NCBI RefSeq assembly: GCF_020782875.1
Contig: NZ_JAJGBN010000001.1
Span: forward strand, 372,001-436,000
Length of the DNA: 64,000 nt
Reading direction: 5' to 3'
Origin: Allomuricauda sp. M10
GTDB lineage: Bacteria; Bacteroidota; Bacteroidia; Flavobacteriales; Flavobacteriaceae
Below are positions 1 through 8,609 of this stretch, piece by piece. The notes beneath the pieces were generated by a model. That model ran no database searches, had not been told where the DNA came from, and worked only from the letters and a program-made list of their open reading frames with translations. A program made the position numbers and the translations under genes. Numbering within the stretch: position 1 is the first letter of the stretch; each line of letters starts with the position of its first letter.

Positions 1-1431
1 ACCTCTTTCGCCCAGAATAGTGTCGTATTTTTTGGCAAATCCTTCAATGTTTTTGTGCACCACCGCCTGTTTGGCCACTTTCACAATTTCATCAAAAGAA
101 GCGTTTTCATTCCCGAATCGGATGTTGTTCTGAATCGTGTCCGAAAAGAGGAAAGCATCCTGTGGTACCGCTCCAATGGCACCACGCAAGCTGTCCAAAT
201 TGAGTTTCTGGACCGAAACACCATCCACTAAAACCTCGCCAGAAGTAGGATCGTACAAACGTGCCACCAAATCGAGGATGGTGGATTTACCGGCCCCGGT
301 TTTTCCCAATATGGCAATGGTTTCCCCTGCCTTTACGGTGAACGAAATATTGTTCAAGGCCGTGATATTGGTATCCTCATAGGTAAAGGTTACGTTCTTG
401 AACTCGATATCTCCTTGGATAGGAGTCGGTTTAAGTACATTATTTTGAATCGCTGGTTCTTGCTTTAAAAATTCATTGATCCTTTTTTGGGATGCTTCGG
501 CTCTTTGGATGATGGATGTTAACCAGCCTACGATGGCCACGGGCCAAGTGAGCATGTTCACATAGAGGATGAATTCCGCAATGATCCCAACGGATTCAAT
601 TTCACCGTTGATGTATTGGCTCCCCCCAATATAGATGACAAATATGTTACTGATACCGATCAACAAGATCATCAAAGGGAAAAACCATGCATTTACACGG
701 GCCAGAGCCATACTCGTATCCTTTCCGTCATTCGCCAAATCGCGCAATTCCGCATTGATCCTAGGTTCAATACTATAGGCCTTGATCACCGAAATACCTG
801 AAAATGATTCCTGGGTAAAGGTGGACAAATTGGAAAGGAACTCCTGCACCTTGGTACTTCTTTTGTGGATCACCTTGCTGATCTGATAGATCAATACCGA
901 TAGAATAGGCAAGGGCAGCAAAGTGTAGGCAGCCAATGTTGGCGCCTTGATGAACATAAGCGGAATCAAAAAGGCAAATAGCGTTAAGGTTTGGATGCCA
1001 TACATAATGGCCGGACCGGCATACATACGAACTTCGTTCACGTCTTCACTAATCCGGTTCATCAAATCCCCGATCCTGTGTTTTTTGTAAAAATTAAGGC
1101 TCAACAATTGGTAATGGTCGAATACCTCATTCTTAAGGTCGTATTCAATATAACGCGATACGTTGATGATTGTCTGGCGCATCCAGTAGGTGAAAAGTCC
1201 GGATAAAATGGCAGTACCCACAATGATCAGGATGTATTGTAACAACAATTCCTTGGCATCCGTTAGGGTAATGGTCTCAGCCAAAAAGTCTTCCACGGCC
1301 TGAATGGACTTGTTTACATACGAAGGCAGTACCAATGAAAAGATACGTGCAATGATGGTGATCAAAATACCAATCAGCAGTTTTAACCAGTATTTTTTAA
1401 AGTATTTATTGAGGTGTTTTAATTCCTTCAT
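1..1431 (-). CDS. ABC exporter, fused permease-ATPase (MsbA/multidrug type), C-terminus cut by window edge
   Basis: Reading the minus strand from ATG at 1431 gives an open frame to the window edge (477 codons). The first ~320 residues hold several membrane helices typical of an ABC exporter permease. The nucleotide-binding domain follows, with Walker A GKTGAGKST near residues 375-383 and the Q-loop PQDAFLF. The signature LSGGQ and Walker B lie outside the window. Homodimeric exporters of this type export lipids or drugs across the inner membrane; the substrate cannot be told here. It is divergent from nusB, a neighbourhood common in flavobacteria. MsbA for lipid A is possible but unproven. 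Confidence 0.93.
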   Translation of the reverse strand, partial: MKELKHLNKYFKKYWLKLLIGILITIIARIFSLVLPSYVNKSIQAVEDFLAETITLTDAKELLLQYILIIVGTAILSGLFTYWMRQTIINVSRYIEYDLKNEVFDHYQLLSLNFYKKHRIGDLMNRISEDVNEVRMYAGPAIMYGIQTLTLFAFLIPLMFIKAPTLAAYTLLPLPILSVLIYQISKVIHKRSTKVQEFLSNLSTFTQESFSGISVIKAYSIEPRINAELRDLANDGKDTSMALARVNAWFFPLMILLIGISNIFVIYIGGSQYINGEIESVGIIAEFILYVNMLTWPVAIVGWLTSIIQRAEASQKRINEFLKQEPAIQNNVLKPTPIQGDIEFKNVTFTYEDTNITALNNISFTVKAGETIAILGKTGAGKSTILDLVARLYDPTSGEVLVDGVSVQKLNLDSLRGAIGAVPQDAFLFSDTIQNNIRFGNENASFDEIVKVAKQAVVHKNIEGFAKKYDTILGERG

Positions 1432-1562
1432 AAAAGGGAAAGGCAGTTTTTTGAGTGTCTGTGTCTAAAGACAATCCAGCAAATATATGCCATTGGGCAC
1501 AAACTAAATGTTATAAAACTGATAAGAAAACAACTTTGATAGGTAAGATTGAAATATAAGAT

Positions 1563-1570
1563 TACTTTTG
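1563..1570 (+). promoter_or_regulatory. -7 promoter element of nusB
   Basis: TACTTTTG matches the Bacteroidota TAnnTTTG -7 consensus, 41 nt before the nusB start. A TTTG at 1535-1538 could be the -33 box, though the 24-nt spacer is slightly long. Confidence 0.5.
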
Positions 1571-1610
1571 CGGGGTGAAAGCCAATCAACGACTTTAAAA
1601 GTTCTTACAA

Positions 1611-2558
1611 ATGCTTACCCGCAGGCATATCAGAGTAAAAGTGATGCAGTGCATTTATGCATTGATCCAGTCCAAGGACGATTCCTTGGTGAAACAGGAA
1701 AAATTCCTAAGAGTGAGTATAGAAAACATGTATGTGCTCTATCTCCTAATGTTGAGCCTTTTGGCCGAACTCCATCGGATGGCCGAAATGCACGTCAACC
1801 ACGCCAATAAAAAATACCTCGCCACAGAAGAGGACAATTTCCCCGACCGCGAAAAGTTTGTCAAGAACCGTTTGTTGCTTCAAATCGCCAACAACGAAGC
1901 CTTGCAGAATGAACTTTCCAAAAGGAAGTTGAACAATTGGTATCTGAATGAGGAGTACATCAAAATCCTATATAAGGAGGTTACCGGTAGTGACATCTAC
2001 AAGGCATACATGACCAGTGGCAAGAGCAGTTATGAGGAAGACCGTGACGTGGTGTTGCAACTTTTCCGTGAGATCATTGCTCCAAATGATAAGGTCTACG
2101 ATTATTTCGAGGATGAAAAATTGACCTGGGTAGACGATTTTCCGATCGTGAACACTTATATCATCAAAAGATTGAAAAAGGCCAATGAAACGTCTGCGGA
2201 CCGATTCTTTCTTCCGGCCTTGCTGAAGGACCAACAGGATATGGATTATGCCAACGAACTGTTGACCAAGACTTTGTTGAACGACGCCAAGTGGGAAAAG
2301 GAAATTGAGGGCAAGACCCCCAACTGGGACAATGACCGTATCGCCGAGATTGATTCCATCATTTTGAAAATGGCCATTTGCGAGTTGCTCAACTTCCCCT
2401 CCATACCGGAAAAGGTGACCCTGAACGAGTATTTGGAGATAGCAAAGGAGTACTCCACACCCAAGAGCAGCATCTTTATCAATGGGGTTTTGGACAAGCT
2501 TGCGAAAGAGTATAAAACATCAGGAAGGTTGCAAAAAATAGGAAGAGGCCTCCAATAA
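1611..2558 (+). CDS. nusB: Transcription antitermination factor NusB, long Bacteroidota form
   Basis: NusB binds boxA RNA with NusE (S10) in rRNA antitermination complexes. The NusB fold occupies roughly residues 185-305, including RIAEIDSIILKMAICEL and SIFINGVLDKLAKEY, which correspond to the conserved family helices. The product is 315 residues, more than twice the ~140 of E. coli NusB; the extra N-terminal ~170 residues are charged and helical, as usual in this phylum. An overlapping out-of-frame start at 1568 was rejected. It is followed by the DUF1573 lipoprotein and yajC, a conserved flavobacterial order. Confidence 0.93.
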   Translation: MLTRRHIRVKVMQCIYALIQSKDDSLVKQEKFLRVSIENMYVLYLLMLSLLAELHRMAEMHVNHANKKYLATEEDNFPDREKFVKNRLLLQIANNEALQNELSKRKLNNWYLNEEYIKILYKEVTGSDIYKAYMTSGKSSYEEDRDVVLQLFREIIAPNDKVYDYFEDEKLTWVDDFPIVNTYIIKRLKKANETSADRFFLPALLKDQQDMDYANELLTKTLLNDAKWEKEIEGKTPNWDNDRIAEIDSIILKMAICELLNFPSIPEKVTLNEYLEIAKEYSTPKSSIFINGVLDKLAKEYKTSGRLQKIGRGLQ

Positions 2559-2570
2559 ACAATATTTGTT

Positions 2571-2578
2571 TAATTTTG
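2571..2578 (+). promoter_or_regulatory. -7 promoter element of the DUF1573 gene
   Basis: TAATTTTG matches TAnnTTTG, 18 nt before the ATG at 2597. This would start transcription just before the gene and argues against the upstream in-frame non-ATG start at 2576. Confidence 0.45.
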
Positions 2579-2596
2579 GGAAAACAAATTTTAATC

Positions 2597-3076
2597 ATGA
2601 AAAGAATCACAACAGTTTTTAGTTTGATTGCAGCGGTTGCTTTGATGAGCATTTCCTGCAAGGACAAAGCTTCTGAGAAAATAGTTGCCGACAATGTTGA
2701 AAGCGCTACCACCAGGGACGAAGCACAGAAGAAACTTCCAGTAATGACCTTTGAAACAGCAGAGCACGATTTCGGTACTATTCAAAGAGGTACCCCACAA
2801 GAAACCGTATTCAAGTTTACCAATACAGGTGATGCTCCTTTGATCATTACCGATGCAAAAAGCAGTTGTGGCTGTACTGTGCCAGAATATCCAAAGAACA
2901 CTCCGATCGCTCCAGGAGAAACCGGTGAGCTTTTGGTAAAGTTCAACGGATCTGGACAAAACCAGGTGACCAAGACCATCACCGTAACGGCCAATACCGC
3001 CAAAGGTTCCGAAATCTTGAGGATCAAGGCTTTTGTTAATGCCCCTGAGGCCATGCCAGCTGGCCCTGTTAATTAA
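2597..3076 (+). CDS. DUF1573 domain lipoprotein
   Basis: From the ATG at 2597 the product begins MKRITTVFSLIAAVALMSISC, a lipoprotein signal with Cys21 as the lipidation site. The mature part holds one DUF1573 (ASH/HYDIN-like immunoglobulin fold) domain with the typical start FETAEHDFGTIQRG, the FKFTNTGDAPLIITDA strand and the SSCGCTVPEYPK Cys-Gly-Cys motif. The family's function is unknown; it is abundant in Bacteroidota envelopes. It is followed 13 nt later by yajC and probably cotranscribed with it. Confidence 0.88.
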   Translation: MKRITTVFSLIAAVALMSISCKDKASEKIVADNVESATTRDEAQKKLPVMTFETAEHDFGTIQRGTPQETVFKFTNTGDAPLIITDAKSSCGCTVPEYPKNTPIAPGETGELLVKFNGSGQNQVTKTITVTANTAKGSEILRIKAFVNAPEAMPAGPVN

Positions 3077-3083
3077 GGAGGAG
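3075..3083 (+). promoter_or_regulatory. Strong Shine-Dalgarno site of yajC
   Basis: AAGGAGGAG lies 6 nt before the yajC ATG and overlaps the previous stop codon. It is noteworthy because most genes in this window have no recognisable Shine-Dalgarno sequence. Confidence 0.6.
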
Positions 3084-3089
3084 ATTTAA

Positions 3090-3380
3090 ATGGAAAACCT
3101 CGGGAATTTTTTACCTCTGATCATGATTTTTGCCGTGGCGTATTTTTTTATGATACGTCCGCAGATGAAACGTCAGAAGGATGAGAAAAAATTTACTTCA
3201 GAATTGAAAAAAGGAGATCGCATCATCACTAAAAGTGGTCTTCACGGTAAGATAGTGGAATTGAACGACAAGGATTTTTCCTGTGTCATCGAAACCATGG
3301 CCGGCCGTTTAAAGTTCGATCGTTCTGCCATTTCCATGGAGATGAGCAAAAAATTGAACACTACTGAAGAAAGTAAATAG
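3090..3380 (+). CDS. yajC: Preprotein translocase subunit YajC
   Basis: YajC is a small inner-membrane partner of SecDF that assists Sec-dependent export. The 96-residue product has one N-terminal transmembrane helix (about residues 5-21) followed by the diagnostic FMIRPQMKRQKDEKKF, then GDRIITKSGLHGKIVELND, the conserved soluble domain. It sits directly behind the DUF1573 lipoprotein gene and is closed by a strong terminator hairpin at 3401-3442. Confidence 0.95.
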   Translation: MENLGNFLPLIMIFAVAYFFMIRPQMKRQKDEKKFTSELKKGDRIITKSGLHGKIVELNDKDFSCVIETMAGRLKFDRSAISMEMSKKLNTTEESK

Positions 3381-3400
3381 TGTACAAATAGTTTTATCTA

Positions 3401-3442
3401 AAACGTCCCTTGAAACGCAATGTTCCAAGGGACGTTTTTTTT
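3401..3442 (+). terminator. Rho-independent terminator after yajC
   Basis: A 12-bp perfect stem, AAACGTCCCTTG (3401-3412) with CAAGGGACGTTT (3426-3437), has a 13-nt loop and is followed by a T run. It separates yajC from the oxidoreductase. Confidence 0.88.
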
Positions 3443-3467
3443 GTATCTTATTCCAAATTTAAAACGC

Positions 3468-4817
3468 ATGAACACACGTAGGCAATTTGTAAAAAGAAGC
3501 TCTTTGGGAATGGCTGGACTAGGCGCCAGTTTTATGTTCCCGACCGAAATGTTGGCCTCTATCCGCAGGACCATCAGTCCCAATGATAGGATCCAAGTGG
3601 GACTTATTGGTTGTAACGGGATGGGGTTTTCCGATTTGAGCTCCATGTTGCAGAACAGCGAAGTGGAAGTGGTGGCCCTTTGCGATGTGGATGAAAATGT
3701 ACTACGTGAAAAAACAGCCGAACTGGAAAAGGGAGGTATCAAAAAGCCAAAATGGTACACCGATTACCGCAAAATGTTGGAAGATAAGGATATCGACATT
3801 GCCATCATTGGAACGCCGGACCATTGGCATTGCCTGCAACTTACGGATGCCGTAGATGCCGGAAAGGATGTGTACTGCGAAAAGCCGATAGCCAATTCTG
3901 TGGCCGAAAGCGAGGCCATGTTGGCCAAGGTGAACTCCAGTGACCGAATGGTGCAAATAGGACAGTGGCAACGCAGCGAGCCCCATTTTGTGGATGCCAT
4001 CAGCTATGTGCATTCAGGGAAATTGGGACAAATACGTTTGGTAAAGGCGTGGGCCTATCAAGGGTGGATGCAATCCATTCCTGTGTTGCCCAACAGTCCT
4101 GTACCTTCCGGAGTAGATTATGCCATGTGGTTGGGCCCAGCAGAAAGCAGACCTTTCAATGCAAACCGGTTCCATTTTAACTTTAGATGGTATTGGGACT
4201 ACGCAGGCGGTTTAATGACCGATTGGGGTGTGCATATGATCGATTATGCCCTTTTTGGTATGAAAGCTTCCGACCCCAAATCGGTGATGGCCATGGGTGG
4301 TAAATTTGCGTACCCTGATGATGCGGCCGAAACACCGGATACCTTGCAGACCGTTTATGATTTTGGTGATTTTTCCCTCCTTTGGGAACATGCTACGGGC
4401 ATTGATGGCGGAAATTATGGCCGAAACCATGGTGTGGCATTTATCGGGAACAACGGTACCTTGGTGCTGGACCGTGGCGGTTGGGAAGTAATCCCCGAAC
4501 ATGACCGTCCGCATTGGAGCAAAGATTTGGGACCCAAAATAGAACCGGTTCCCCTACAAAAAGGAATTGGCCAAGGTTTGGGACTACATACCAAAAATTT
4601 CTTGGAGGCCGTTAAAACAAGAGATGCATCAATACTAAAAGCACCCATAAAAGTGGGGTATGATGCCGCAATGGTGAGCCACTTGGGCAATATTGCCTAT
4701 AAAACAGGCGAACGCTTGTTCTGGGATGCGGAAAACAAAAAGTTCAATAATCCAAAAGCCGATGCCTTACTGATGAACGAATACCATAACGGCTGGAAGT
4801 TCCCGAAGATGGGGTAA
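3468..4817 (+). CDS. Gfo/Idh/MocA-family oxidoreductase with Tat signal
   Basis: NAD(P)-dependent sugar or polyol dehydrogenase-like enzyme. The ATG at 3468 gives MNTRRQFVKRSSLGMAGLG, a twin-arginine export signal, so it probably folds with its cofactor before export to the periplasm. The Rossmann motif GLIGCNGMG follows near residues 45-53, and the family EKP motif is present in YCEKPIANSV. The C-terminal domain has GGLMTDWGVHMIDYALFG. An upstream in-frame start at 3420 lies inside the terminator hairpin and is rejected. Substrate is unknown; such secreted members often accompany glycan degradation in Bacteroidota. It stands alone between the terminator and a foreign-looking patch. Confidence 0.9.
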   Translation: MNTRRQFVKRSSLGMAGLGASFMFPTEMLASIRRTISPNDRIQVGLIGCNGMGFSDLSSMLQNSEVEVVALCDVDENVLREKTAELEKGGIKKPKWYTDYRKMLEDKDIDIAIIGTPDHWHCLQLTDAVDAGKDVYCEKPIANSVAESEAMLAKVNSSDRMVQIGQWQRSEPHFVDAISYVHSGKLGQIRLVKAWAYQGWMQSIPVLPNSPVPSGVDYAMWLGPAESRPFNANRFHFNFRWYWDYAGGLMTDWGVHMIDYALFGMKASDPKSVMAMGGKFAYPDDAAETPDTLQTVYDFGDFSLLWEHATGIDGGNYGRNHGVAFIGNNGTLVLDRGGWEVIPEHDRPHWSKDLGPKIEPVPLQKGIGQGLGLHTKNFLEAVKTRDASILKAPIKVGYDAAMVSHLGNIAYKTGERLFWDAENKKFNNPKADALLMNEYHNGWKFPKMG

Positions 4818-4825
4818 GTTTCGAC

Positions 4826-4977
4826 TTGTTATGTTTCAGGGTTATATTGCATTTATCGGTGAGTATTTGCAAATAGGCGATTGCAGGCTTCAAATCTATC
4901 AAACCGTCAAAATTTAAAGCTGGTCACAGCCCTTGATTTTACTAATGGCGCGCCAATTTTGTATATATATTGTTATG
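4826..4977 (+). repeat. Non-coding segment bounded by direct TTGTTATG repeats
   Basis: TTGTTATG occurs at 4826-4833 and again at 4970-4977, 144 bp apart, framing a non-coding stretch that contains the perfect palindrome TGGCGCGCCA. The second copy overlaps the stop codon of the serine hydrolase on the other strand. The reverse-oriented GCATAACG appears upstream of that gene at 6055-6062. The arrangement resembles cassette boundaries; identity unproven. Confidence 0.4.
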
Positions 4978-6010
4978 AGCTTTTTTTCTTTAATATTTTG
5001 ACAATTCGGCCATAAATGATTTCCGCTAAATTCCAGTCATATCCATTAAAATTAGTTGTATTATTGAACTGGATAACAACCATGTCCATGTCTTTGTAGT
5101 ATTTTGCAATGCTTTGATATCCGGGGATCAGCCCTGTATGTTCATAAACGTAAATTGAAGAATAAATTTCCCGTTCACCTTTATTAAACACCGAACCATC
5201 GTTTAACGCCCTCAAGAATATACCCACATCTTCTGCTGTAGCCAGCATTAAGCCTGTAACTTCATATTTGAAATCGGTTTCAAGGCCAACATAATAGCCG
5301 CTCATTACATCGTCGATGTTTACTTCACTAATAGAACCAAAAGTGTGTTTCAGCCCAAGTGGAGTTAATATTCTCTCCTTGATGTATTGCTGGTGAGGAT
5401 AGCCCAACGTTTTGTCAATAAGGTCCTCAATCAGCATATAATTGGTGTTTGAATAACCATAATCTTCACCTGGTTCAAAGTCGGCTGGCAAATCAAGGGC
5501 GTACTCAAGTGTTTCTAGTCTGTTTTTTGGCGGATTTATCCAATAATCAGGATGGTCAACAAAATTGGGAATGCCACTTCGATGCTGTACCATCATTCTC
5601 AAGGTTATCTTGTCTGAATATTCAATTCTTTCCGCAAGTTCTGGAAAGTATTCAGCAAGTGTTTTATCCAATGACAAACTCCCTTCATTTACTAATTTTG
5701 TGGTAGCAACAGCGATATATAACTTTGTAATACTCGCAATTTTGAATAAGGCTTGCGGGTAGGCAGGTATTTTCTTTTTTCGGTCATGCAAGCCTGAGGC
5801 ATAAAACTCTGGCGGCTTTCCCGCTTCGTCCACATAAACAATCATTCCATCAAATCCATAATTAATTCCTTCGTTGAGTTGTTCTTGAACCGTATCAGGC
5901 AGTGGCATTATCCATGCTCGTACCAAAATCCATGGCACGAAATATAAGGAGCTTATGCTAGCAATAATAAATGCGATTTTTAGTATTCGTTTTATCTGTT
6001 TTTTTTTCAT
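4973..6010 (-). CDS. Serine hydrolase, class C beta-lactamase/penicillin-binding fold
   Basis: The 345-residue product has an N-terminal membrane helix (about residues 9-32), then the beta-lactamase/transpeptidase fold. The three family motifs are visible: SITK (Ser93-Lys96, nucleophile and base), YSN (Tyr186-Asn188), and HTG (His291-Gly293, in place of KTG). Family members hydrolyse amide or ester bonds, for example D-amino peptides; the substrate is unknown and resistance activity should not be assumed. The gene is visibly AT-richer than both neighbours, stands alone, and is framed by TTGTTATG/GCATAACG motifs and a dispersed repeat, suggesting recent acquisition. Confidence 0.88.
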   Translation of the reverse strand: MKKKQIKRILKIAFIIASISSLYFVPWILVRAWIMPLPDTVQEQLNEGINYGFDGMIVYVDEAGKPPEFYASGLHDRKKKIPAYPQALFKIASITKLYIAVATTKLVNEGSLSLDKTLAEYFPELAERIEYSDKITLRMMVQHRSGIPNFVDHPDYWINPPKNRLETLEYALDLPADFEPGEDYGYSNTNYMLIEDLIDKTLGYPHQQYIKERILTPLGLKHTFGSISEVNIDDVMSGYYVGLETDFKYEVTGLMLATAEDVGIFLRALNDGSVFNKGEREIYSSIYVYEHTGLIPGYQSIAKYYKDMDMVVIQFNNTTNFNGYDWNLAEIIYGRIVKILKKKSS

Positions 6011-6088
6011 AATGTCATTCTATTTCAGTGCGATGCTTTACTTTATCAAATTGTGCATAACGTTATTAGATATGAATCGTTTTTAATA

Positions 6089-6150
6089 CTTCGTCTTCGC
6101 TCAGCACAAGTTAATTATATCGACCGATACTGAATCAAGTTCAGCACAGG
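6089..6150 (+). repeat. Dispersed intergenic repeat, degenerate copy A
   Basis: Contains TCAGCACAAG (6101-6110) and TCAGCACAGG (6141-6150), plus the small hairpin CTGAA-tcaag-TTCAG (6130-6144). The same stem and near-identical loop occur in the copy at 41441-41516. It resembles the palindromic CTCAG/TTCAG repeats scattered between flavobacterial genes. Confidence 0.5.
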
Positions 6151-6216
6151 TAAGTGAAGTTGGTTTTCTAGTTAAAATATATGGAGGAATTGCGTAACTG
6201 TTCATAATACATTGCC

Positions 6217-6807
6217 CTACCGATATCCATCATTCAAACCAACCCCTTTTTCTATCATAGGAAGGATTTTATCCAGCCTACGCAATTTGGTGGCTTCTTG
6301 TTTGGCTTCGGTAATATATTCACAGAACTCTTTCTGTTTGTAGGGGGCAAAGGCGTCAAAAGCACTTTTTAAACTTGCGTTTTCGGCTAATTTGGTTTGG
6401 AGAATTTCTGGGATTACGGCTTTTGTGGGTTTGGCAGGGGCTAGTTCAATTCCCTTTTTTTGGTTTTGGATGGCCTCTTGCATGTAAGCTGTTACACCTT
6501 TTTTATCCACCTCGTCCAACGAAAAGAATTTCCAGTGTCGCATGCCCTTCGTCTTGCCTTCTTGGGCATTTTCTAGCACTTTTTTCGGATCGCTCATTAG
6601 GGCTCCATTAAAAAACCAGACACCAAAATAGCCTTTGAATTTACTAATGCCAAAAACGTTTTTACCATTTACGGTGTACACCGGAAAACTCCATTTAAAA
6701 TCCTCCTGGCAATCCGTTTGGAGGGCCAACTCGCGCAAGAGTGCAATTCCGTCCTTAAAGGGATGTTCTTTTTCATAAAAGGCTTCTAGTTTTTCCGATC
6801 TTTCCAT
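6217..6807 (-). CDS. YdeI/OmpD-associated-family protein with DUF1801 domain
   Basis: The 196-residue soluble protein has an N-terminal DUF1801-like domain (about residues 15-115, including CQEDFKWSFPVYTVNGKNVFG and GYFGVWFFNGALM). A C-terminal YdeI/OmdA segment follows (about 130-190), with PKPTKAVIPEILQ-like and FCEYITEAKQEATKLRR stretches. Relatives are called bacteriocin-protection or iron-chaperone-like proteins, but no firm biochemical role is known. Its start lies 1 nt past the pepT stop, so pepT is expressed first on a shared minus-strand message. Confidence 0.75.
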   Translation of the reverse strand: MERSEKLEAFYEKEHPFKDGIALLRELALQTDCQEDFKWSFPVYTVNGKNVFGISKFKGYFGVWFFNGALMSDPKKVLENAQEGKTKGMRHWKFFSLDEVDKKGVTAYMQEAIQNQKKGIELAPAKPTKAVIPEILQTKLAENASLKSAFDAFAPYKQKEFCEYITEAKQEATKLRRLDKILPMIEKGVGLNDGYR

Positions 6808-6808
6808 C

Positions 6809-8038
6809 TTACTTGATTTGACTGGCGGTCAGTTCACAGATTTTCACAATGACCTCCACCGCTTTTTGCATGCTTTCCAAAGGAATATACTCATATTTTC
6901 CGTGGAAATTATGTCCGCCTGCAAAGATATTGGGGCAGGGCAGACCCATAAAACTCAATTGCGAGCCGTCGGTACCGCCCCGAATGGGTTTAATGATGGG
7001 TTCAATGCCCAATGACTTCATGGCTTCTTCGGCAATTTCCACAATATGGAAAACGGGTTCCACTTTTTCGCGCATGTTGCGGTACTGGTCCTCAATGACC
7101 AAACTGGCATAGTCCCCGTACTTTTGGTTGAGTTTGGCTACAATGTCTTGCAACAACTCTTTTCTGGCCTCAAAATGAACGGCATCATGGTCCCGGATGA
7201 TGAGCTCGATCTCGGCTTTTTCAATTTCACCCTTGATCTTGTGCACATGGAAAAAGCCTTCCATGCCTGTGGTATGTTCAGGAACTTCCCTTGGTGGGAG
7301 CAGACTTAAAAATTCATTGGCAATGCCTATGGCGTTCACCATTTTGTTCTTGGCATAACCAGGGTGTACACTTTTCCCCGTAAAGGTGAGGTTGGCCTTG
7401 GCTGCATTGAAGTTTTCGTATTCCAGTTCCCCAATTTGGCTGCCATCCATGGTATAGGCCCAATCGGCCCCAAATTTTTTCACATCAAACTTATGGGCCC
7501 CTCGGCCAATTTCTTCATCAGGGGTAAAGGCAATACGGATCTTGCCGTGTTTGATCTCGGGATGTTGCACCAAATATTCCATGGCGGTAACAATTTCTGC
7601 TACCCCTGCCTTGTCATCGGCGCCCAAAAGGGTAGTTCCATCGGTGGTGATCAAGGTTTGGCCCTTGTATTGCAAAAGGTCTTCAAAGTAATTGGGAGAC
7701 AACACAATGTTCTTTGACTTGTTCAACACAATGTCATTGCCGCCGTAGTTTTCAATGATCTGGGGCCTTACATTTTTCCCAGAAAAATCGGGTGACGTAT
7801 CCATATGCGAAATGAAACCGATGGTGGGCACTTTTTTGTCCATGTTACTGGGCAAAGTGGCCATGATATAGGCATTTTCATCAATGGAAACCTCTTGTAA
7901 ACCAATTTGATGTAACTCCATCACCAGCTTTTTGGCCAAGTTCCATTGCTTTTCGGTACTTGGGGTCGATTTGGAATAAGGGTCACTCTGGGTATCGGTC
8001 GTCACATAGTCCAGAAAACGGGGCAGTAGTTTTTCCAT
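6809..8038 (-). CDS. pepT: Peptidase T (tripeptide aminopeptidase)
   Basis: Cytoplasmic M20-family zinc aminopeptidase that removes the N-terminal residue from tripeptides. The 409-residue length is normal. Zinc ligands and catalytic residues are visible: HMD at 78-80, GADDKAG with Asp141, DEEIGRG with Glu175-Glu176, and the C-terminal [22 protein letters not shown] segment typical of PepT. The downstream partner is the YdeI-like gene. The divergent neighbour is the LTxxQ-like small secreted protein at 8136. Confidence 0.95.
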   Translation of the reverse strand: MEKLLPRFLDYVTTDTQSDPYSKSTPSTEKQWNLAKKLVMELHQIGLQEVSIDENAYIMATLPSNMDKKVPTIGFISHMDTSPDFSGKNVRPQIIENYGGNDIVLNKSKNIVLSPNYFEDLLQYKGQTLITTDGTTLLGADDKAGVAEIVTAMEYLVQHPEIKHGKIRIAFTPDEEIGRGAHKFDVKKFGADWAYTMDGSQIGELEYENFNAAKANLTFTGKSVHPGYAKNKMVNAIGIANEFLSLLPPREVPEHTTGMEGFFHVHKIKGEIEKAEIELIIRDHDAVHFEARKELLQDIVAKLNQKYGDYASLVIEDQYRNMREKVEPVFHIVEIAEEAMKSLGIEPIIKPIRGGTDGSQLSFMGLPCPNIFAGGHNFHGKYEYIPLESMQKAVEVIVKICELTASQIK

Positions 8039-8135
8039 GTTGGGCGTTTCATCAAAAATAAGGCTTAATCGGGCACATTTTGAATTTCGAACGGATTAAA
8101 AAAGTATCTTTCCCTATCATTTAAATCAACTTACA

Positions 8136-8555
8136 TTGAAGCCAATTTGTTTGATTTCTTTCCTATTGCTGTGTATTTCGGCCAATGCCCAAATGGAATG
8201 TATGTTGGGTGTGGGTGGAAAGGACAACGAGACCATTACGAAGGTTTTTGAACTCACCGAAGAACAACAGGAAAACCTGAAAAACTGGAGTGCAGAACTT
8301 AAGGTGAGAAATGACCTGTTAAGGGAAAAGGCACAATACCTAATGAAGAAGAACGAGGAGAGTTCCCCAGAAGTTTTGGTCACCGTTTCTGTGGAATATC
8401 AGGTGATTTTGGACAGTATGAAACAGAATATTCGGATGATGGACAAACGCCTTTTGGGTACCTTCTCCGAGACACAATATGAACGTTATTCCAAATTGTG
8501 CAACCAAATGACCATGCGTCCCATCTACGTAAATAAGTCTGTTGACGAAAATTGA
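8136..8555 (+). CDS. Small secreted protein with LTxxQ-like motifs, unknown function
   Basis: The product starts at a TTG codon, the only start that yields the clean signal peptide KPICLISFLLLCISANAQ. The mature ~120 residues are largely helical. LTEEQQENL and a second Q-containing stretch, FSETQYERYSKL, recall the Spy/CpxP/heavy-metal-resistance LTxxQ fold of periplasmic chaperones, but similarity is weak. It lies between pepT (divergent) and pyrD. No specific function can be assigned. Confidence 0.72.
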   Translation: MKPICLISFLLLCISANAQMECMLGVGGKDNETITKVFELTEEQQENLKNWSAELKVRNDLLREKAQYLMKKNEESSPEVLVTVSVEYQVILDSMKQNIRMMDKRLLGTFSETQYERYSKLCNQMTMRPIYVNKSVDEN

Positions 8556-8586
8556 ACGAATTGCGATAATCTGTAGCAAGAGTTTT

Positions 8587-8594
8587 TATTTTTG
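8587..8594 (+). promoter_or_regulatory. -7 promoter element of pyrD
   Basis: TATTTTTG matches TAnnTTTG exactly. It overlaps the upstream in-frame TTG at 8592, which therefore cannot be translated from this promoter; the ATG at 8610 is the pyrD start. Confidence 0.65.
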
Positions 8595-8609
8595 CCCAAA
8601 ATCTTTTTG

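Noticed and set aside
3420-3467. Upstream in-frame start for the Tat oxidoreductase
   Set aside because: It would put the start inside the yajC terminator stem and bury the twin-arginine signal that begins at 3468.
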